Below are positions 1 through 11,760 of a stretch of DNA of 64,000 bases, one piece after another. Made by a program: the position numbers and the translations under genes. The DNA is from Todiramphus chloris collaris (Eukaryota > Chordata > Aves > Coraciiformes > Alcedinidae): positions 60,229,848-60,293,847 of the forward strand of contig JANVCC010000018.1 in the NCBI GenBank assembly GCA_025345505.1. Direction: 5' to 3'. A model generated the notes under the pieces. It had not been told where the DNA came from. It made no database searches and was given only the letters and a program-made list of their open reading frames with translations. Position 1 is the first letter of the stretch. Every line of letters starts with the position of its first letter.

Positions 1-3000
1 ACAAAAGCTTAAAATAATACTTTGTTTATATACCCCATCCCAAGTGCCTTTCCTCTCTCTTTGATGATGATGGCGTGGTTGGTTTAGAACTTTTTGAAGA
101 CAGAGAGTGCTGTCTTTTTTTAGATTGTAAGATTTCAGTGCAGGGTGTTTGTCTTCATGTGTGTTTATATAGTATCTAAAATAGTATGACCCTGGTCCTA
201 GCTGGGGATATATGGGTAATGCTTTGTTTAAAAATTTGAGTGCTCATTCCTTCCTCCAAAGTATTTCTTATTGTGGGAAGTTTCTCTAGCTTCAGTGTAG
301 AATACCTTACTTCACAGTGCCAGATGTCCTTGAGTTAGCTTTTGTTGTTGTTTTTTTTTATATTCATTATCATGTTTTAGCCACCTACTGGTTTTTTCCC
401 TTCCCCTCCTCCCCCCCCCCTTTTTTTTTTTATTCTTAGGGTAATATTCCAGAGATATCCCTGAAATCAATGTTGAAAAGCAAGAATAAACTTTTAAAAT
501 CTCCTTGATAAAATAAAGTAATACAAACTTCTGCAGAGATGTATTTAACTATTTTTTCTCTGTTGGGGTAGATTGTGTTACGCTGGTGCAAGATAATTTG
601 AAATCAGAGTTGGCTAGTTTCTTGCACTGGCAAAGGCTGAATGAAGAGCATAATTTAAAAGAAATGCTGCACATATAGACAATATAGACAATTTATTTTC
701 TTTTCAATTTTAGCCTATTATTAAACAAGCATTGTGTGGCAAAACATAATTTTAGAAATTAGATTTAAGCTGCCGACATTCTAAGGTTCAGATGAGAGAA
801 CAACAAAACCTAAGCTGAGCCAAATAAAATCAATTTAAGCATTTGCAAATCCAGAACTGGAAAGAACCAGATGTTTGGTTTCTGCTCAGTCCCTCTGTTC
901 TGCAAGTGTAGCTGCATAAATGTGGAATAATAACAGACTTACATGTAAGGCTGTTGCTTGATCTTGAAATGTGTTTGTAAGATCGTGGGAATGTTATTTT
1001 CCCCATTTTGCAGATAGAAGACAGAAATGTGGAAATGCAGGTATGGGAAATAACATAGTCGGGCCTACACAGCAGGGATACCGGAGTGTGTATCAATAGC
1101 ACAGAAGATGAGAGAACTAGGAGGAAAGAGGAGGATCAGAATGTTGTTTAGGACTCGAATCTCATGCTCCTGGAGATATGTATAAATAAAAACAACTCCC
1201 TCTCCCTTCCTGATCATTAACACCTTTTTTTTATAAACATGTTCTTCAGAATATTTTTTTATATAGTTCACTTATTATTAATTTTTAAAAAACATTTAGC
1301 TTGCTTCTGTTCACATGGCTCCTATGTATTCATATTTCTTTGAGACTTCCTGAAGAAAGGTAGCAGGATGTCTGTTTCTGTAGATTTCTTTTTTTTTTTT
1401 TCTTTCTTCTTTGTTGTCAGTACAGTGTGAGACTTGAATGCTTAAGGCAGAGGTTGTAATGGATTATACTCACTCACTGCTTGGACAGAAGTGTCCAAGT
1501 CTAGAAATGTTTTGGTTTACCCAATATTTCTAAACCATGCCTTGGAAGAGGTTAACACTGTACGCATATACTAAACGGGAATGAGTTGTTGAAACTTAAA
1601 TTCAGTTTCTCAAAGAACATGGGTAGTACTTAGGAGCAGCAAATAAAGTGTTTTCCCAATACAAATGTGAAAACCTTGGTAACTAGTATTTGAAATGCTC
1701 AATATTTGATTGAAAAGTTTAATAATGAAATGCTTCTGTTAGATCAAGTAACAAAGTAAAATAAAGGCCATTTTCAGTATTTTTACGCTGTGTTCAGATC
1801 CTGCTTCTGTGGCAAATTATGTGCCTTTTAACTGAATGTCACAAAATATAGTCTGAAATATTAGCTACTGCTCAAATTAAATTTCAAATTAAAAAGCTCC
1901 TCCCTAAATATATGTTGTCTTGAATTTTCAGAACATGGCTTGTGAAAATGGGGCACACTACTGTAATGTGCAATTTTGACTCCCATTAAAACCTATGCAA
2001 GTAGATTGTACTTCTGACCAAGTTACAACACAATCGCTGAAAACATCCTTGCTGACGGCTCCATGGCATATTAATGTTCTTTTTCTCTTGTAGATCCCCC
2101 TTTAATGATAGATCTTTTCCTTTTAAATTGTAATTTTCCTTTCTTTCAACCACTTTTTCCTTTGTTCTGAATCAGCACGTGACACTTCTCCCCAGCTCTG
2201 TTCAAGACAAGCCACCAGACTTTTATGGGGACGTTATCATACAGTATTAAGGTTTGCTTAGAGGTTAGCAGCTTTTCGAGGGTGTTGTGCATAACGGTGT
2301 TATTCTTTTAGAATGCAGAGATTAAGGGTGACAGCGGAAGCTTGCTGCTAATTGGGAGATGCTGCTGATTGTAGGTATCTTGTTCTCTCATACAGCAATT
2401 ATTCCTGGGTTCCAGTAAGTGAATTTAGTAAGAGCCAGGAGCTGGAGCCAGAGTGGAAAACAAATACCTTTCTGAAGATGCCACAGCTTCCAGCTCCTTG
2501 CTCTGTACTGGCCCTGCCTGCATGCCATTCAAAATCTGCACATGTGCTATCTTTGGATCTGGTGCCATAAATTGCTAACCCAATCTGTATTAGTCCATCA
2601 AAACCAGATGGGAAAAGTAATTTCTAACTGAGGATTCATATAATTTTGTGTTTAAAAAAAAATTTGATCTGGGAATACTAATTAGTTACTGTTTGTTCTT
2701 GGTTTTGCCTGCTTTCCTCCCCATGCCCACACATACCGATTGGGTTTTTTTTCTGCTTTTTTATTGCTATTTTTTCATCTCTTTTCTCTGTTATCACCCG
2801 TCTTGCCTTTTCTTATACTGGACAAACCAAGAATTGCAGAATAATTCTTTCATCTGAGAACAAGCTGTGCAGGAGAAGCAGCAACCATCGCAGCATTTCA
2901 CCCACTACGTTATGCATATCTGCGTAGTTTTTTGTTCTGTACTGTCCATGAGTTGTATTCAACCACACGCCTTGAGTGAGTTTTTGATTAGAGACCATGG

Positions 3001-4421
3001 CATGATTTTTAGGAAATTGTAGTCTGATGAAAATAGTGATAATAAGATTGATTTTGCATCTTGAAGATCTCCTATGTAGAACATAAGGTCAAAGCATTTA
3101 AAATTATATAAATGCATTACAGTCTGTTACATACATTTTTTTCTTGATGTGTAGTGTTCTGCTTCTTCCATGGCAATGACTATGTAGAGTGTGTCATGTA
3201 TCTGACTGGTTTTCTGTGATTTTGTTCTTTGCTTTCTGTTGTGTTCATTTTGGATGAAATGCTACTAAAATTTTAGATGAAGATCAAGATAATCTTGCCT
3301 CTGTGTCTTAGGCTATTCTTTACTTAAGTGAATTCTCCTGGAGTAAAACTAAGACTTTTACATTCTTCTACCAAAGAAAAATTCCTTAATGAACTACAGT
3401 ATTTTGATACTAGTCCTTTTAACTATATACCAATGTTCTTCCTCTTTTTTCCTTCTACTTTCCCCAAATACTTCACCTGAGATTTGTTTTAGAAGACCGC
3501 TGTTTTCATTTTGTCATATTTAAGGAAGAGATGTCAGGCAGTTGCAGGCTGGGTTGAGGGGTGGCCCAGCTCCCCATCTTATGATCCTCTCCCCTGGTTG
3601 AGGTGTGTGTTGGGAGTGTCACCTTCAACGTGCATGGGCAGACTGGATGCTTCCTGGCTGCCTTAGGTTTAGTGTGCGTGCACTGGGCAGCAATTACTTG
3701 TGCTTTTCCTCAGAAACACTTGATTTTACTCTGCGCTTACAATACGTTCATTCTGTGCAGTGCCTGTGGGCAGTGCAGAAGGGGGTGAGAGGCCACTGCA
3801 GCTCAGCTCAGGCTGTTTCTGCCACCAGGACGTTTTGTATAGTTCACATTATGCTGTTGTATTGGGAGAGATAGGCCAAGGGTGCTGCATGAAGATGGGA
3901 GAGCTGTGGTAACGGGCAGTCTACAGGCTGCAGTTTGTGTAACCCGTGTTCAGAGTTATTCAGAGGGCTCGTCCATCCCAACACAAACGTCAAGCTGTTC
4001 AGAATTATCAACTTCAGCAGTCAGAGAAGTGCTTTTTCCTGAGGTGTCTAATGACATCCTCAAATGAGCTGAGGAAAGATTATCCACTGGAGCTATGGAA
4101 AAAGTTTCAGTAATCTTTACTGTGTCCTAATATAGTTGGTAAGAGTTGTAACATATTTAACTGTCAAGTTTAAATATTTTATATCTATCTATATATATGC
4201 ACACTTTATTTCTGTTAAGTCTGGCAACATGGCTTCAAACAAGTAACCTATTTTCCATCATACAGGATGCAGACACACCCCCTCCCCACACACAGTTAAC
4301 TTAAATGGGTCAGGGTATAATCACTTCTGCTTCTCATCTCTTTTAAGGGATGAATGTATACAGTGGTGTTAAACATACCAATAGAAAATTGCCTGTTAAT
4401 TTTACCATTTTTGTTTCTCAG
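1..4421. other. Intronic or 5' flanking DNA of TBPL1
   Basis: AT-rich DNA before the first coding exon of TBPL1. The coding exon is preceded by a splice acceptor (4420-4421), so at least one non-coding 5' exon and the promoter lie further upstream, probably outside the window. No CpG-rich promoter is visible here. I see only low-complexity tracts, for example a C-run followed by a T-run near 411-431 and a TATC/TA tract near 4185-4199. The small open frames are short, overlap one another and look like nothing I recognise. Confidence 0.6.
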
Positions 4422-4608
4422 GATGTGATCTTCATGGTGAGCTTGTGGGAGAACTGAGTTGTAAATCACCCCAATGGATGCAGACAGTGATGTTGCACTG
4501 GACATTTTAATCACAAATGTAGTGTGTGTTTTTAGAACAAGATGTCATTTAAACTTGAGGAAGATTGCATTAGAGGGAGCAAATGTGATATACAAGCGTG
4601 ATGTTGGG
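4422..4608 (+). CDS. TBPL1: TBPL1 first coding exon (5' UTR 4422-4473, CDS 4474-4608)
   Basis: A polypyrimidine tract ending in CAG at 4421 precedes the exon. 52 bases of 5' UTR lead to the ATG at 4474, followed by 45 codons ending ...YKRDVG, then the donor GTAAGT at 4609 (phase 0). An upstream ATG in the leader (TTCATGG, near 4433) is in another frame. Confidence 0.93.
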
Positions 4609-7600
4609 GTAAGTGATTCAGCATACCTCAGTTACCTGTTTTTACGAATGTTACTTAAACTAAACATTCACGTGTCTGATACCTGTGTATGGTGGACAGA
4701 GAAGCATAGTTATATTTCTGTATTTCTGTCTTCAGACATTTACTCTGTCATAAATATACAGTAAGGGGAGTGGGTAAATATTGTCTCCGAAGACTGCATC
4801 TAGTGAGGTGAATAGTGGGTGTAAGGTATGTGATGAGACCTCTTACACCTCAGGGTCCGTTTTGCCTCCCCAAATTCGATGGGTTTTTTTCAAGAAAATA
4901 TATCCTGACAGGGAGTCATCAATGTGGGAGTCACTGTAATAAAAAAAAAAAATAGCACAATGCTTATGGTTTTCAACTTTTTATTCAGAGGAAAATACCA
5001 TCATATAATCTGTTTTGTGAATGCTGAATCACTGGCTGAAATATTCCATACTTATTTTACTCTTCTAAGGAGCTGTTGTTTTTGGAGGTTTTTTTTTCAA
5101 TTACTGAAAGACATGAAGGAACACTTCAAGGCTATCAAAGATAAAGGAAGTTTTATTAGTTTAACAGTTGATTTGTATAACAGGTTTTTTTTTTTTTCCT
5201 CCCCAATATGAATTGAACTACCACTAATTCCTAATTATTTCACTTTATTTTTTATTTTTAGAAAGTATTAATGAAGCTTAGGAAACCTAGAATTACGGCC
5301 ACCATTTGGTCCTCAGGAAAAGTTATTTGCACAGGAGCCACAAGGTGAGTTCATGAGGATTCTTTCTCTAATTGTAAATTCTTGTCTGTTTTAAATATAA
5401 TGTTGTAAATGAAGAAGATGGCAAGAAGCAGTACTTAAAACTGGTAAGATTCGCTTGCGTTGAATCACACACAGATCCTTGCCAAGCTATGTATTTTCTG
5501 TGTGAAGCATCTGCCTCAAAGTAAGTTGAAATCTTAAGCAACATCCACTCAGCCTTCTGGGAGAGCAGCAGGGAAAACTGCTTTATGAAGAAAATCCTAG
5601 AGATTTGATTTGAGAACTCTTTAAGAATTCAATGCTTTTAGCCAGAAACTGAAACTTGGAAAGGGATGACCTTTTTTTGAGGGATATTTCTTATTCTTTT
5701 TTGAAAACCCACCTGAATTTAATCAAGTTTTACAGTGTGAGGGACTAGAAAGAAGTCTCAGATCGGATGCATCTGAGAGTCTAAACTCCTAACAGCTGAA
5801 TTCCTTTAAGATATGCCTTCATTGTGGCTTGAGGATAAGGTGCAATAATAAACTTGGATGCATTCTGTGTACGACCTCTGTCTCAGAATGGAAGATTTTT
5901 GTTCAGGATGTTAACTCCAGACTACCAAGATCATATTTGTCTGCTAAGACTGTTTAGTGTCATGTATCATCAAAATACATCTCCCACTTCAGCTGCAGCC
6001 AAGTGCAAAGATATTCTTCAGAGCACAGAGGATTCCATTTGAATCTCTAGTTAAAATGTAATACATACAGTAGGATAAAATGAAGGCTGTCCGTGTGATT
6101 ATGCGCTACATGATATAACCGTTCATTTTGTAGTCGGAGTAGCTTTTGTGTTGTATGCACACGAATATATACTTTATTTGTATTAATGCTAGGTTCTTTT
6201 CTTTCTCCTTTATAGTGAAGAAGAAGCAAAATTTGGTGCCAGACGATTAGCTCGTAGTCTACAGAAACTAGGTTTTCAGGTAATTCTAATGAGAAAGGAC
6301 TTGTATGACTCGAGCAATGCTGATAGTCCATTTTTCTGTAAAAAAAAGAAAAAATGAAGGAGCATGGCAGTTTAGCACTGAGCATGTTTTCACTCAGATG
6401 CCCGTTTTGTGTCAGCACACATTTTCCAGATGCTGGTTAAAGAGGAGCTGTTTTCTTTTGCAGAGTTGAGTTTCATCTGGCAGCTCAGAGTAGTGCTTCT
6501 TCACTGGCTAATGAGCAACAAAATTTGTTTAATAAATGAACCACCCACAGATGTTTCTTGGATAGAATTTACAATATCTTGAAATATTTATGTGGAAGGA
6601 GTGCTGAAGAGTGTAAACCTAACTGTTGTTTGAACATAGTTTTCCTTTATTCCTGATGGAATAGCATATATTTGTCCATGTTGTTAAGGGCAAGTTTGAG
6701 CTTCCTTAATTAAAGAGGGGGGGGGAAAATGGGTTTGCACAGCAGGCAATAAGCCAAAGAAAATACTTAGGATGTGAATTTTTTTATTTTTTTAAAAAAT
6801 TTTTTATTCTTCCCTGGGTTTGGGTTAACATTTCCTGTCAAAAACACTATTTGCATTTCATAATAAGGGTTGAGAAACAGCAATGTGAATGATTTAAAAT
6901 GACACATTTTAGTACTTTAAAAGTTCCTCATAGTCAGTTATGTTGTTTACCCACAGTTTAAATTTATGGTCAGACAATTAAATAGACACAGTAGCTGTCC
7001 TTCAGCAGGGAGAGGCTACCTTTGATTGTAGCACATAAAGGCAGTGGTGACAGGCTGTTAATGTGATGCTGCATCAAACACAAGCAGAATTAGACAGTTG
7101 CTGTTATGAATGTATATGTTAGACCCAGCCTTTTGAAGCTGGAATAGAACATTAAATCAGTGAGGTAAACAGTGCTTCCAGGGTGGACACGCCGTTTTAT
7201 TGTGAAATGAGCAGTTTGAGTGGAATATATTTAGAAGGTGAAATTGATAGTTGACCTTTTATAAGGATAAGTTGCTTCTACTGGTAATATCCTTCTAAAC
7301 AGTTTTGACTGTGGAATGGTCATTTTAAGTTTAGACAATCTCAGAAAATGAACACAAGTTTCTTTAGTGATAGTGCCAGCACTGACTTCTCAGCAGTGTA
7401 TTTGTTTAGGAATTGTCTGTTGGCTATTTTATTGTCATCTAAAATGGCCGTAGTAAAGAATAACAAAGCCAGTAGTTTGAGCTGTGTGATGAAAGAAAGT
7501 GATGGAGTAGAAAAAAACAGCTGGCCACTCAACATTTGAAACATGACAATTTTGACTTTTTTTTCTTACGTTTAGCTTTATTAAAAGTGGTGTATAGCAC

Positions 7601-10600
7601 AAGCTGTTAAAGAAGTTTTCCAATTGCATAGATTCACATAACAATGAGATTTAAGCTTTTTCTCTGCTGATTTTGATGTTGCATGAGCTATTTAATTTAC
7701 TTTTCAATTTGGAGGTGTTTAGTGTCTCATTCTTAAACTGTAGTATAGCCATATAATGCAACTGTGAAGCTATCTACTTCAGCAGTTCCTTTACCGTAGA
7801 AGGATAAAGTAAATAATTTGAGGCCATTAAGTACTGCTTAGGTTCCTATTAGAAATGCATCAATCACAAAGTTTTAATTTTGAAATATCATCAAAATATT
7901 CTAATTAATATTCTTCTAACTTTGGGGGTTTTTTTGCAACCTGTACATCTGCCTCACTGTAAACTGAATTTCTAATGTCTTTTTTTTTCTCTCTTCTCAA
8001 AAGGTAATTTTCACAGATTTTAAAGTTGTGAATGTTTTAGCAGTGTGCAACATGCCCTTTGAGATCCGATTGCCAGAATTTACGAAGAATAACAGACCTC
8101 ATGCGAGGTATGTTAGGATTTTAAAGGATTATTGTCTTCGTATACTTAAGATTTTTCTTTTTCACTTCTAGATCTTATCTTTTTTACCTTTTATTTTGTT
8201 TTCTAGTTATGAACCAGAACTTCATCCTGCCGTGTGTTACAGAATAAAAACTCTCAGAGCTACCTTACAGATTTTTTCCACAGGCAGTATCACAGTTACA
8301 GGTATTTTGCTGTCAAAAATAAATATTTAACTTGTTGGGAATATTTAACTTTAAGGCCAGTAGGTTTAGGAAAGGAAGGCATTTAAAACTGTCAAAAGGT
8401 ATGTTGAAGGGATTTTGTTTCCCAGTGCTAGCACCTCACTTATTTTTGAGTGAAAATGACAGAAGAGTTGCAGAGAAAGTGCTGTTATTGTTAGGTTCAA
8501 AAATTACTTTGAATGTATGTAGTCTGGTTTTTATGAAAACAAAAGGGAGGTAGCACTTAAGCAGGTATTTGTTTATTTAAACATTTCGTGTTTTCTTCCC
8601 TGTTTTTTTTTTTTTTTCCATCTTTGTAGTGCTGTAAACTACATTGCTTGTAGCATTAACATCCCTTTCTTAAATACATGTTTCCAAACTGTAATTTTAT
8701 GGAAACCTATAGGATAGCATAGCATTCTCTCCTAACTTAAGGTTACCAACTCAAGTGACAGAGAATCACCACCTGAATAGTAGGCATCACTAATTTTTCC
8801 CATAAAATCGGAGATGTGATTGTCCTGGTCTTGGCAATGCTATGCCTTTTTTGTTGGGGTTTTTTTCTTTTGTGTTTTTTTTTCCTCTCTCTTCCAAACT
8901 TTCATTTTCTGTTCTTTGTTTTGTTTGCTTGTGAGATTGTCCACCACAAGTTTCCAGATACGAAAAGTCAGGTTTTTGGTTGGGTTTTTTTCTTTTTTTT
9001 TGGAGACTACATGTTAAGATGGTACAGAACCGGAAAACACCACTTTATGTCACTTTATTAGGAATGCTGTCTTGCAGTTCTTAGAGCTCAGCTACTGTTT
9101 CCGAAGTTGGGTAGGGATTTTTACCTTCACATCTTAATTTCTTAACAAATGCCTAGGCTTTGTGGGGAACACTTCTTAAAAGGTATTGGGAGAAGTGTTT
9201 TTTTTTAAAGACGACAAACTCCCATCAGATTTAGTAATCTGAAAATATAGGGCTAAAAGGTATTTCAAGATTGCACTATACGTTCTGAACAGAACAACCA
9301 GTCTAGCTCAAATGAGAAACTAAACTTAAATAAAAAGCTTGAGTATCACTGCAGTAATACAAGGCTGCCAGAATGTCTTGTCAGCTTCCTAATGAGATTT
9401 AACCGTTCTGTAAGGTTCTTATTGCTCTGTATACAGGACAAAATCACTTCCATATTTCCAGAAGTTTCCTTTCAAATACAGAGGCAAATACGGTAAACAT
9501 CAAAGTTTTACTTCCTTCTGGTTTACTTGTTACAGTAAGTTTGAAATCTCAGACCTCTGTTGGTTTTGAAGGCTTCCATTTTGCCTAGGCCTTTCTTCTA
9601 AAAGGAAAAAAAAAAATCTCCATAGTCTTATGCTTCTTGTTCTAAATATGTTTTAAATTACTTTTCAGCCTTACTGTACTCTCTTTCAGGTGTGTTCAGA
9701 TGAGGTTCCTTTTTACCATTCATGTTTCTGTAGTACTAGTACTTGTCATGTCAGTGACTATTTTGAGATACATAATTAAAAATGTTATAACAAATCAGGA
9801 TGGTTTTTTTTTTAATGGAAGAAGTATAAAAATATTTACACTGAAAAAAGAAAATAAAAAGAACTGCTATGTTATGGGAAGAAGTATTAATTTTTCTTCC
9901 TCCAAAATGAGTGACGAGGGGGTTGTTTGGGGGTTTGCTTTGGTTTTCTTCTCTTATAATCCCTGCAGTGACAATTCAGTTTTTACATCTCTTCAGCCCT
10001 ACAGGGAGTAGCAGTTTTTTTTACAAGAATTATTTGCCTACTCATCCTCCCACTTTCTGAACTTGCATTTCAGTACTACCAGACAAATTTAAGGAAGGTG
10101 CAGTATCTGCCCAGGAGGAGGTATCTTTCACCGGGCTTGTTTTAGGAAAATGCTTAACTCAACTTGACAAGTTTGACAATACAGGAAGAATCCTATTCCA
10201 TTCCATTTTCTTTCTGACTGTGTGAATTAAAACAGTATTTCTATAATTCAAGTAATTTATAACTTGTTTATTATTTTTGGAAACTATTTTTGAACAGTTC
10301 TCTATACAAAGTCTAAGGTGAGGTAGAAAAACCCTGAGTTCACAGGCATCAAAGCACATGAGATTGCTGTTTTCATTTATCTGCATCATCAAACTTCTAT
10401 CCAGGATGAATTTCTTCTAGCATGCTACTGCTCACTTGTTTCCAGTCTTAATTGTTTCTTGCATGAAGTGGTCCAGTACCATTAGAATGCATCAGTAGTT
10501 CATTCTTCCTTTTCTTTCCCCAAATGCTCGTAGATCATGTTAGATAACCTTCAGGTGCTTCATTCTAACACTGTAATCATTCTCTAGCTTTCAGATTTTC

Positions 10601-11276
10601 TCCTGAGATCAATGGTGGAGCTATTTGCAAAATCTAGACTAGAAAGTAATAGTCTGTAAATTTCAAACATGAATAATCTTGCTTGAAACATGCTTGGGTT
10701 AAATCCAGCATTATTTAGCAGTAGCTTTTGTGGGTAGGCTTTTAAAAGAAGATTGGAAGAAAGTATAAGTATAGTATAGAAAAAAGAAAGTATAAGTGTC
10801 TGGGCTTTGAGTAATGTAGCTCCTGAGAAGATTAGCATAAGTAAAAGTATTTCTTTGACCTCTGCCATTCAGCTTCTGCCTTCTCTGGGCTGGCTCTTTA
10901 AGCCAGAAAATCAAAAAGCACCCAAGTTTTTATGAAATTAAATTGCAATATTATTTATTTATTTGTAGACTCGCCATTTACCAGTGTAGAACATCTTATG
11001 GATTCCGTGCTAGAATCTTTTCTTGGAAGAAAAACTAATGTTAAGTTGGGAGAAATGGGGGGGGGGATTATTTTTGTTTACAGTATGAAGTTGTGGTAGC
11101 TAAAAAAATATTAAGGTTATTTGCAAGGTACTATTATTGTTTTAATTTCTGATTCCCTATTTTTCTTTTCCAACTGCTGTTGTTTTTTTTCTTAATATGT
11201 CTCAGGGCCAAACGTAAAGGCCGTTGCCAGTGCTGTGGAACAGATTTACCCATTCGTGTTTGAAAGCAGGAAATAA
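4474..11276 (+). CDS. TBPL1: TBPL1, TATA-box-binding protein-like 1 (TLF/TRF2), six coding exons
   Basis: A paralogue of TBP that acts in the nucleus. The family binds TFIIA and TFIIB, does not use canonical TATA boxes, supports transcription from a subset of TATA-less promoters and is needed for mammalian spermiogenesis. Joining 4474-4608, 5262-5344, 6216-6279, 8004-8107, 8207-8301 and 11206-11276 gives an uninterrupted 183-residue frame in which every boundary is GT-AG and every phase matches. The product begins MDADSDVALDILITNVVC and holds the two imperfect TBP core repeats (about residues 8-90 and 98-180); EEEAKFGARRLARSLQKLGF and the stretch around LRATLQIFSTGSITVTGP are diagnostic. It is nearly identical to human TBPL1 (186 residues as I recall it). 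It is three residues shorter because a TAA follows SRK at 11274, where the human protein continues E-I-L. The start is the first ATG of the exon that opens the conserved frame. Its 3' end faces SLC2A12. Confidence 0.96.
5262..5344 (+). CDS. TBPL1: TBPL1 coding exon 2
   Basis: The acceptor TTTTTAG ends at 5261 and the donor GTGAGT begins at 5345. It encodes KVLMKLRKPRITATIWSSGK and onward to GAT, leaving two bases (AG) that complete a serine codon in the next exon. It forms the middle of the first TBP-fold repeat. Confidence 0.95.
6216..6279 (+). CDS. TBPL1: TBPL1 coding exon 3
   Basis: A small 64-base exon after the acceptor CCTTTATAG, with donor GTAATT at 6280. It encodes the helix SEEEAKFGARRLARSLQKLG followed by FQ, one of the best conserved pieces of the family, and ends in phase 0. 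Confidence 0.95.
8004..8107 (+). CDS. TBPL1: TBPL1 coding exon 4
   Basis: The acceptor CTCAAAAG ends at 8003 and the donor GTATGT begins at 8108. It encodes the linker between the two repeats, VIFTDFKVVNVLAVCNMPFE and onward to RPHA, and leaves two bases of a serine codon. The following intron is very short (99 bases). Confidence 0.95.
8207..8301 (+). CDS. TBPL1: TBPL1 coding exon 5
   Basis: The acceptor TTTTCTAG ends at 8206 and the donor GTATTT begins at 8302. It encodes YEPELHPAVCYRIKTLRATL followed by QIFSTGSITVT, the start of the second TBP repeat, ending in phase 1. One visible difference from the remembered human protein is Thr for Ser in RIK(T/S)LRA. Confidence 0.95.
11206..11276 (+). 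CDS. TBPL1: TBPL1 last coding exon
   Basis: After a T-rich tract and CTCAG (ending 11205) the exon encodes GPNVKAVASAVEQIYPFVFE then SRK and TAA (11274-11276). The bases after the stop read ATT TTA TAA in the same frame. A single change of GAA to TAA therefore explains the loss of the E-I-L ending seen in the human protein. Confidence 0.95.
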
Positions 11277-11760
11277 ATTTTATAATTCACCACTTGATGG
11301 TTAGCTTCCCTAACCAAGCACCTTTAAAGACTGCTGCACATTGGACTAAAAGCAAAAAAAAAGAAAACTGGACCAACCATAGCAGAGGAATAAAGACTCT
11401 CTTATTTGCTCATGGCCACAGTGTAGACTCCAGTTCTTTTGGATTTTACTCTTAACAGTGCTGTATTGTAAAAACGGAAGTTTACAAGATATGAAATTGC
11501 TGCTTTTAAAAAGACATTCTATTTATTTTTGCAGTAATTTCTATGTATTCATAAGCAAAGCTGTCACGATGTGCACTACCTTAAAAACTTTCTTCTTTTT
11601 TTGTTTTTTTTAGTTTGAGCTTGTGTTTTTTTGTTGGATTTTTTTTGTGAATAGTCTTTTACATTTTTGTATGCTGAATATTGGGCACCAAAGAAGCTGT
11701 AAAAGTTATCTTTTTCACCTGATGAATGTGCACAAATAAAAGTTTGGAAAATATTTCTCT
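11277..11760 (+). other. TBPL1: TBPL1 3' UTR with two AATAAA signals
   Basis: AT-rich sequence after the stop codon. AATAAA occurs at 11389-11394 and 11735-11740; the second is followed within about 25 bases by a T-rich stretch (TATTTCTCTTC), as expected for a cleavage site near 11755-11765. A further AATAAA at 12468-12473 could serve a longer transcript. The exact end cannot be fixed without transcript data. Confidence 0.55.
11735..11740 (+). terminator. Likely TBPL1 polyadenylation signal
   Basis: Canonical AATAAA, 459 bases after the stop codon and followed by a T-rich downstream element. It is a better candidate than the AATAAA at 11389, which lacks an obvious downstream GT/T-rich element. 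Confidence 0.55.
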
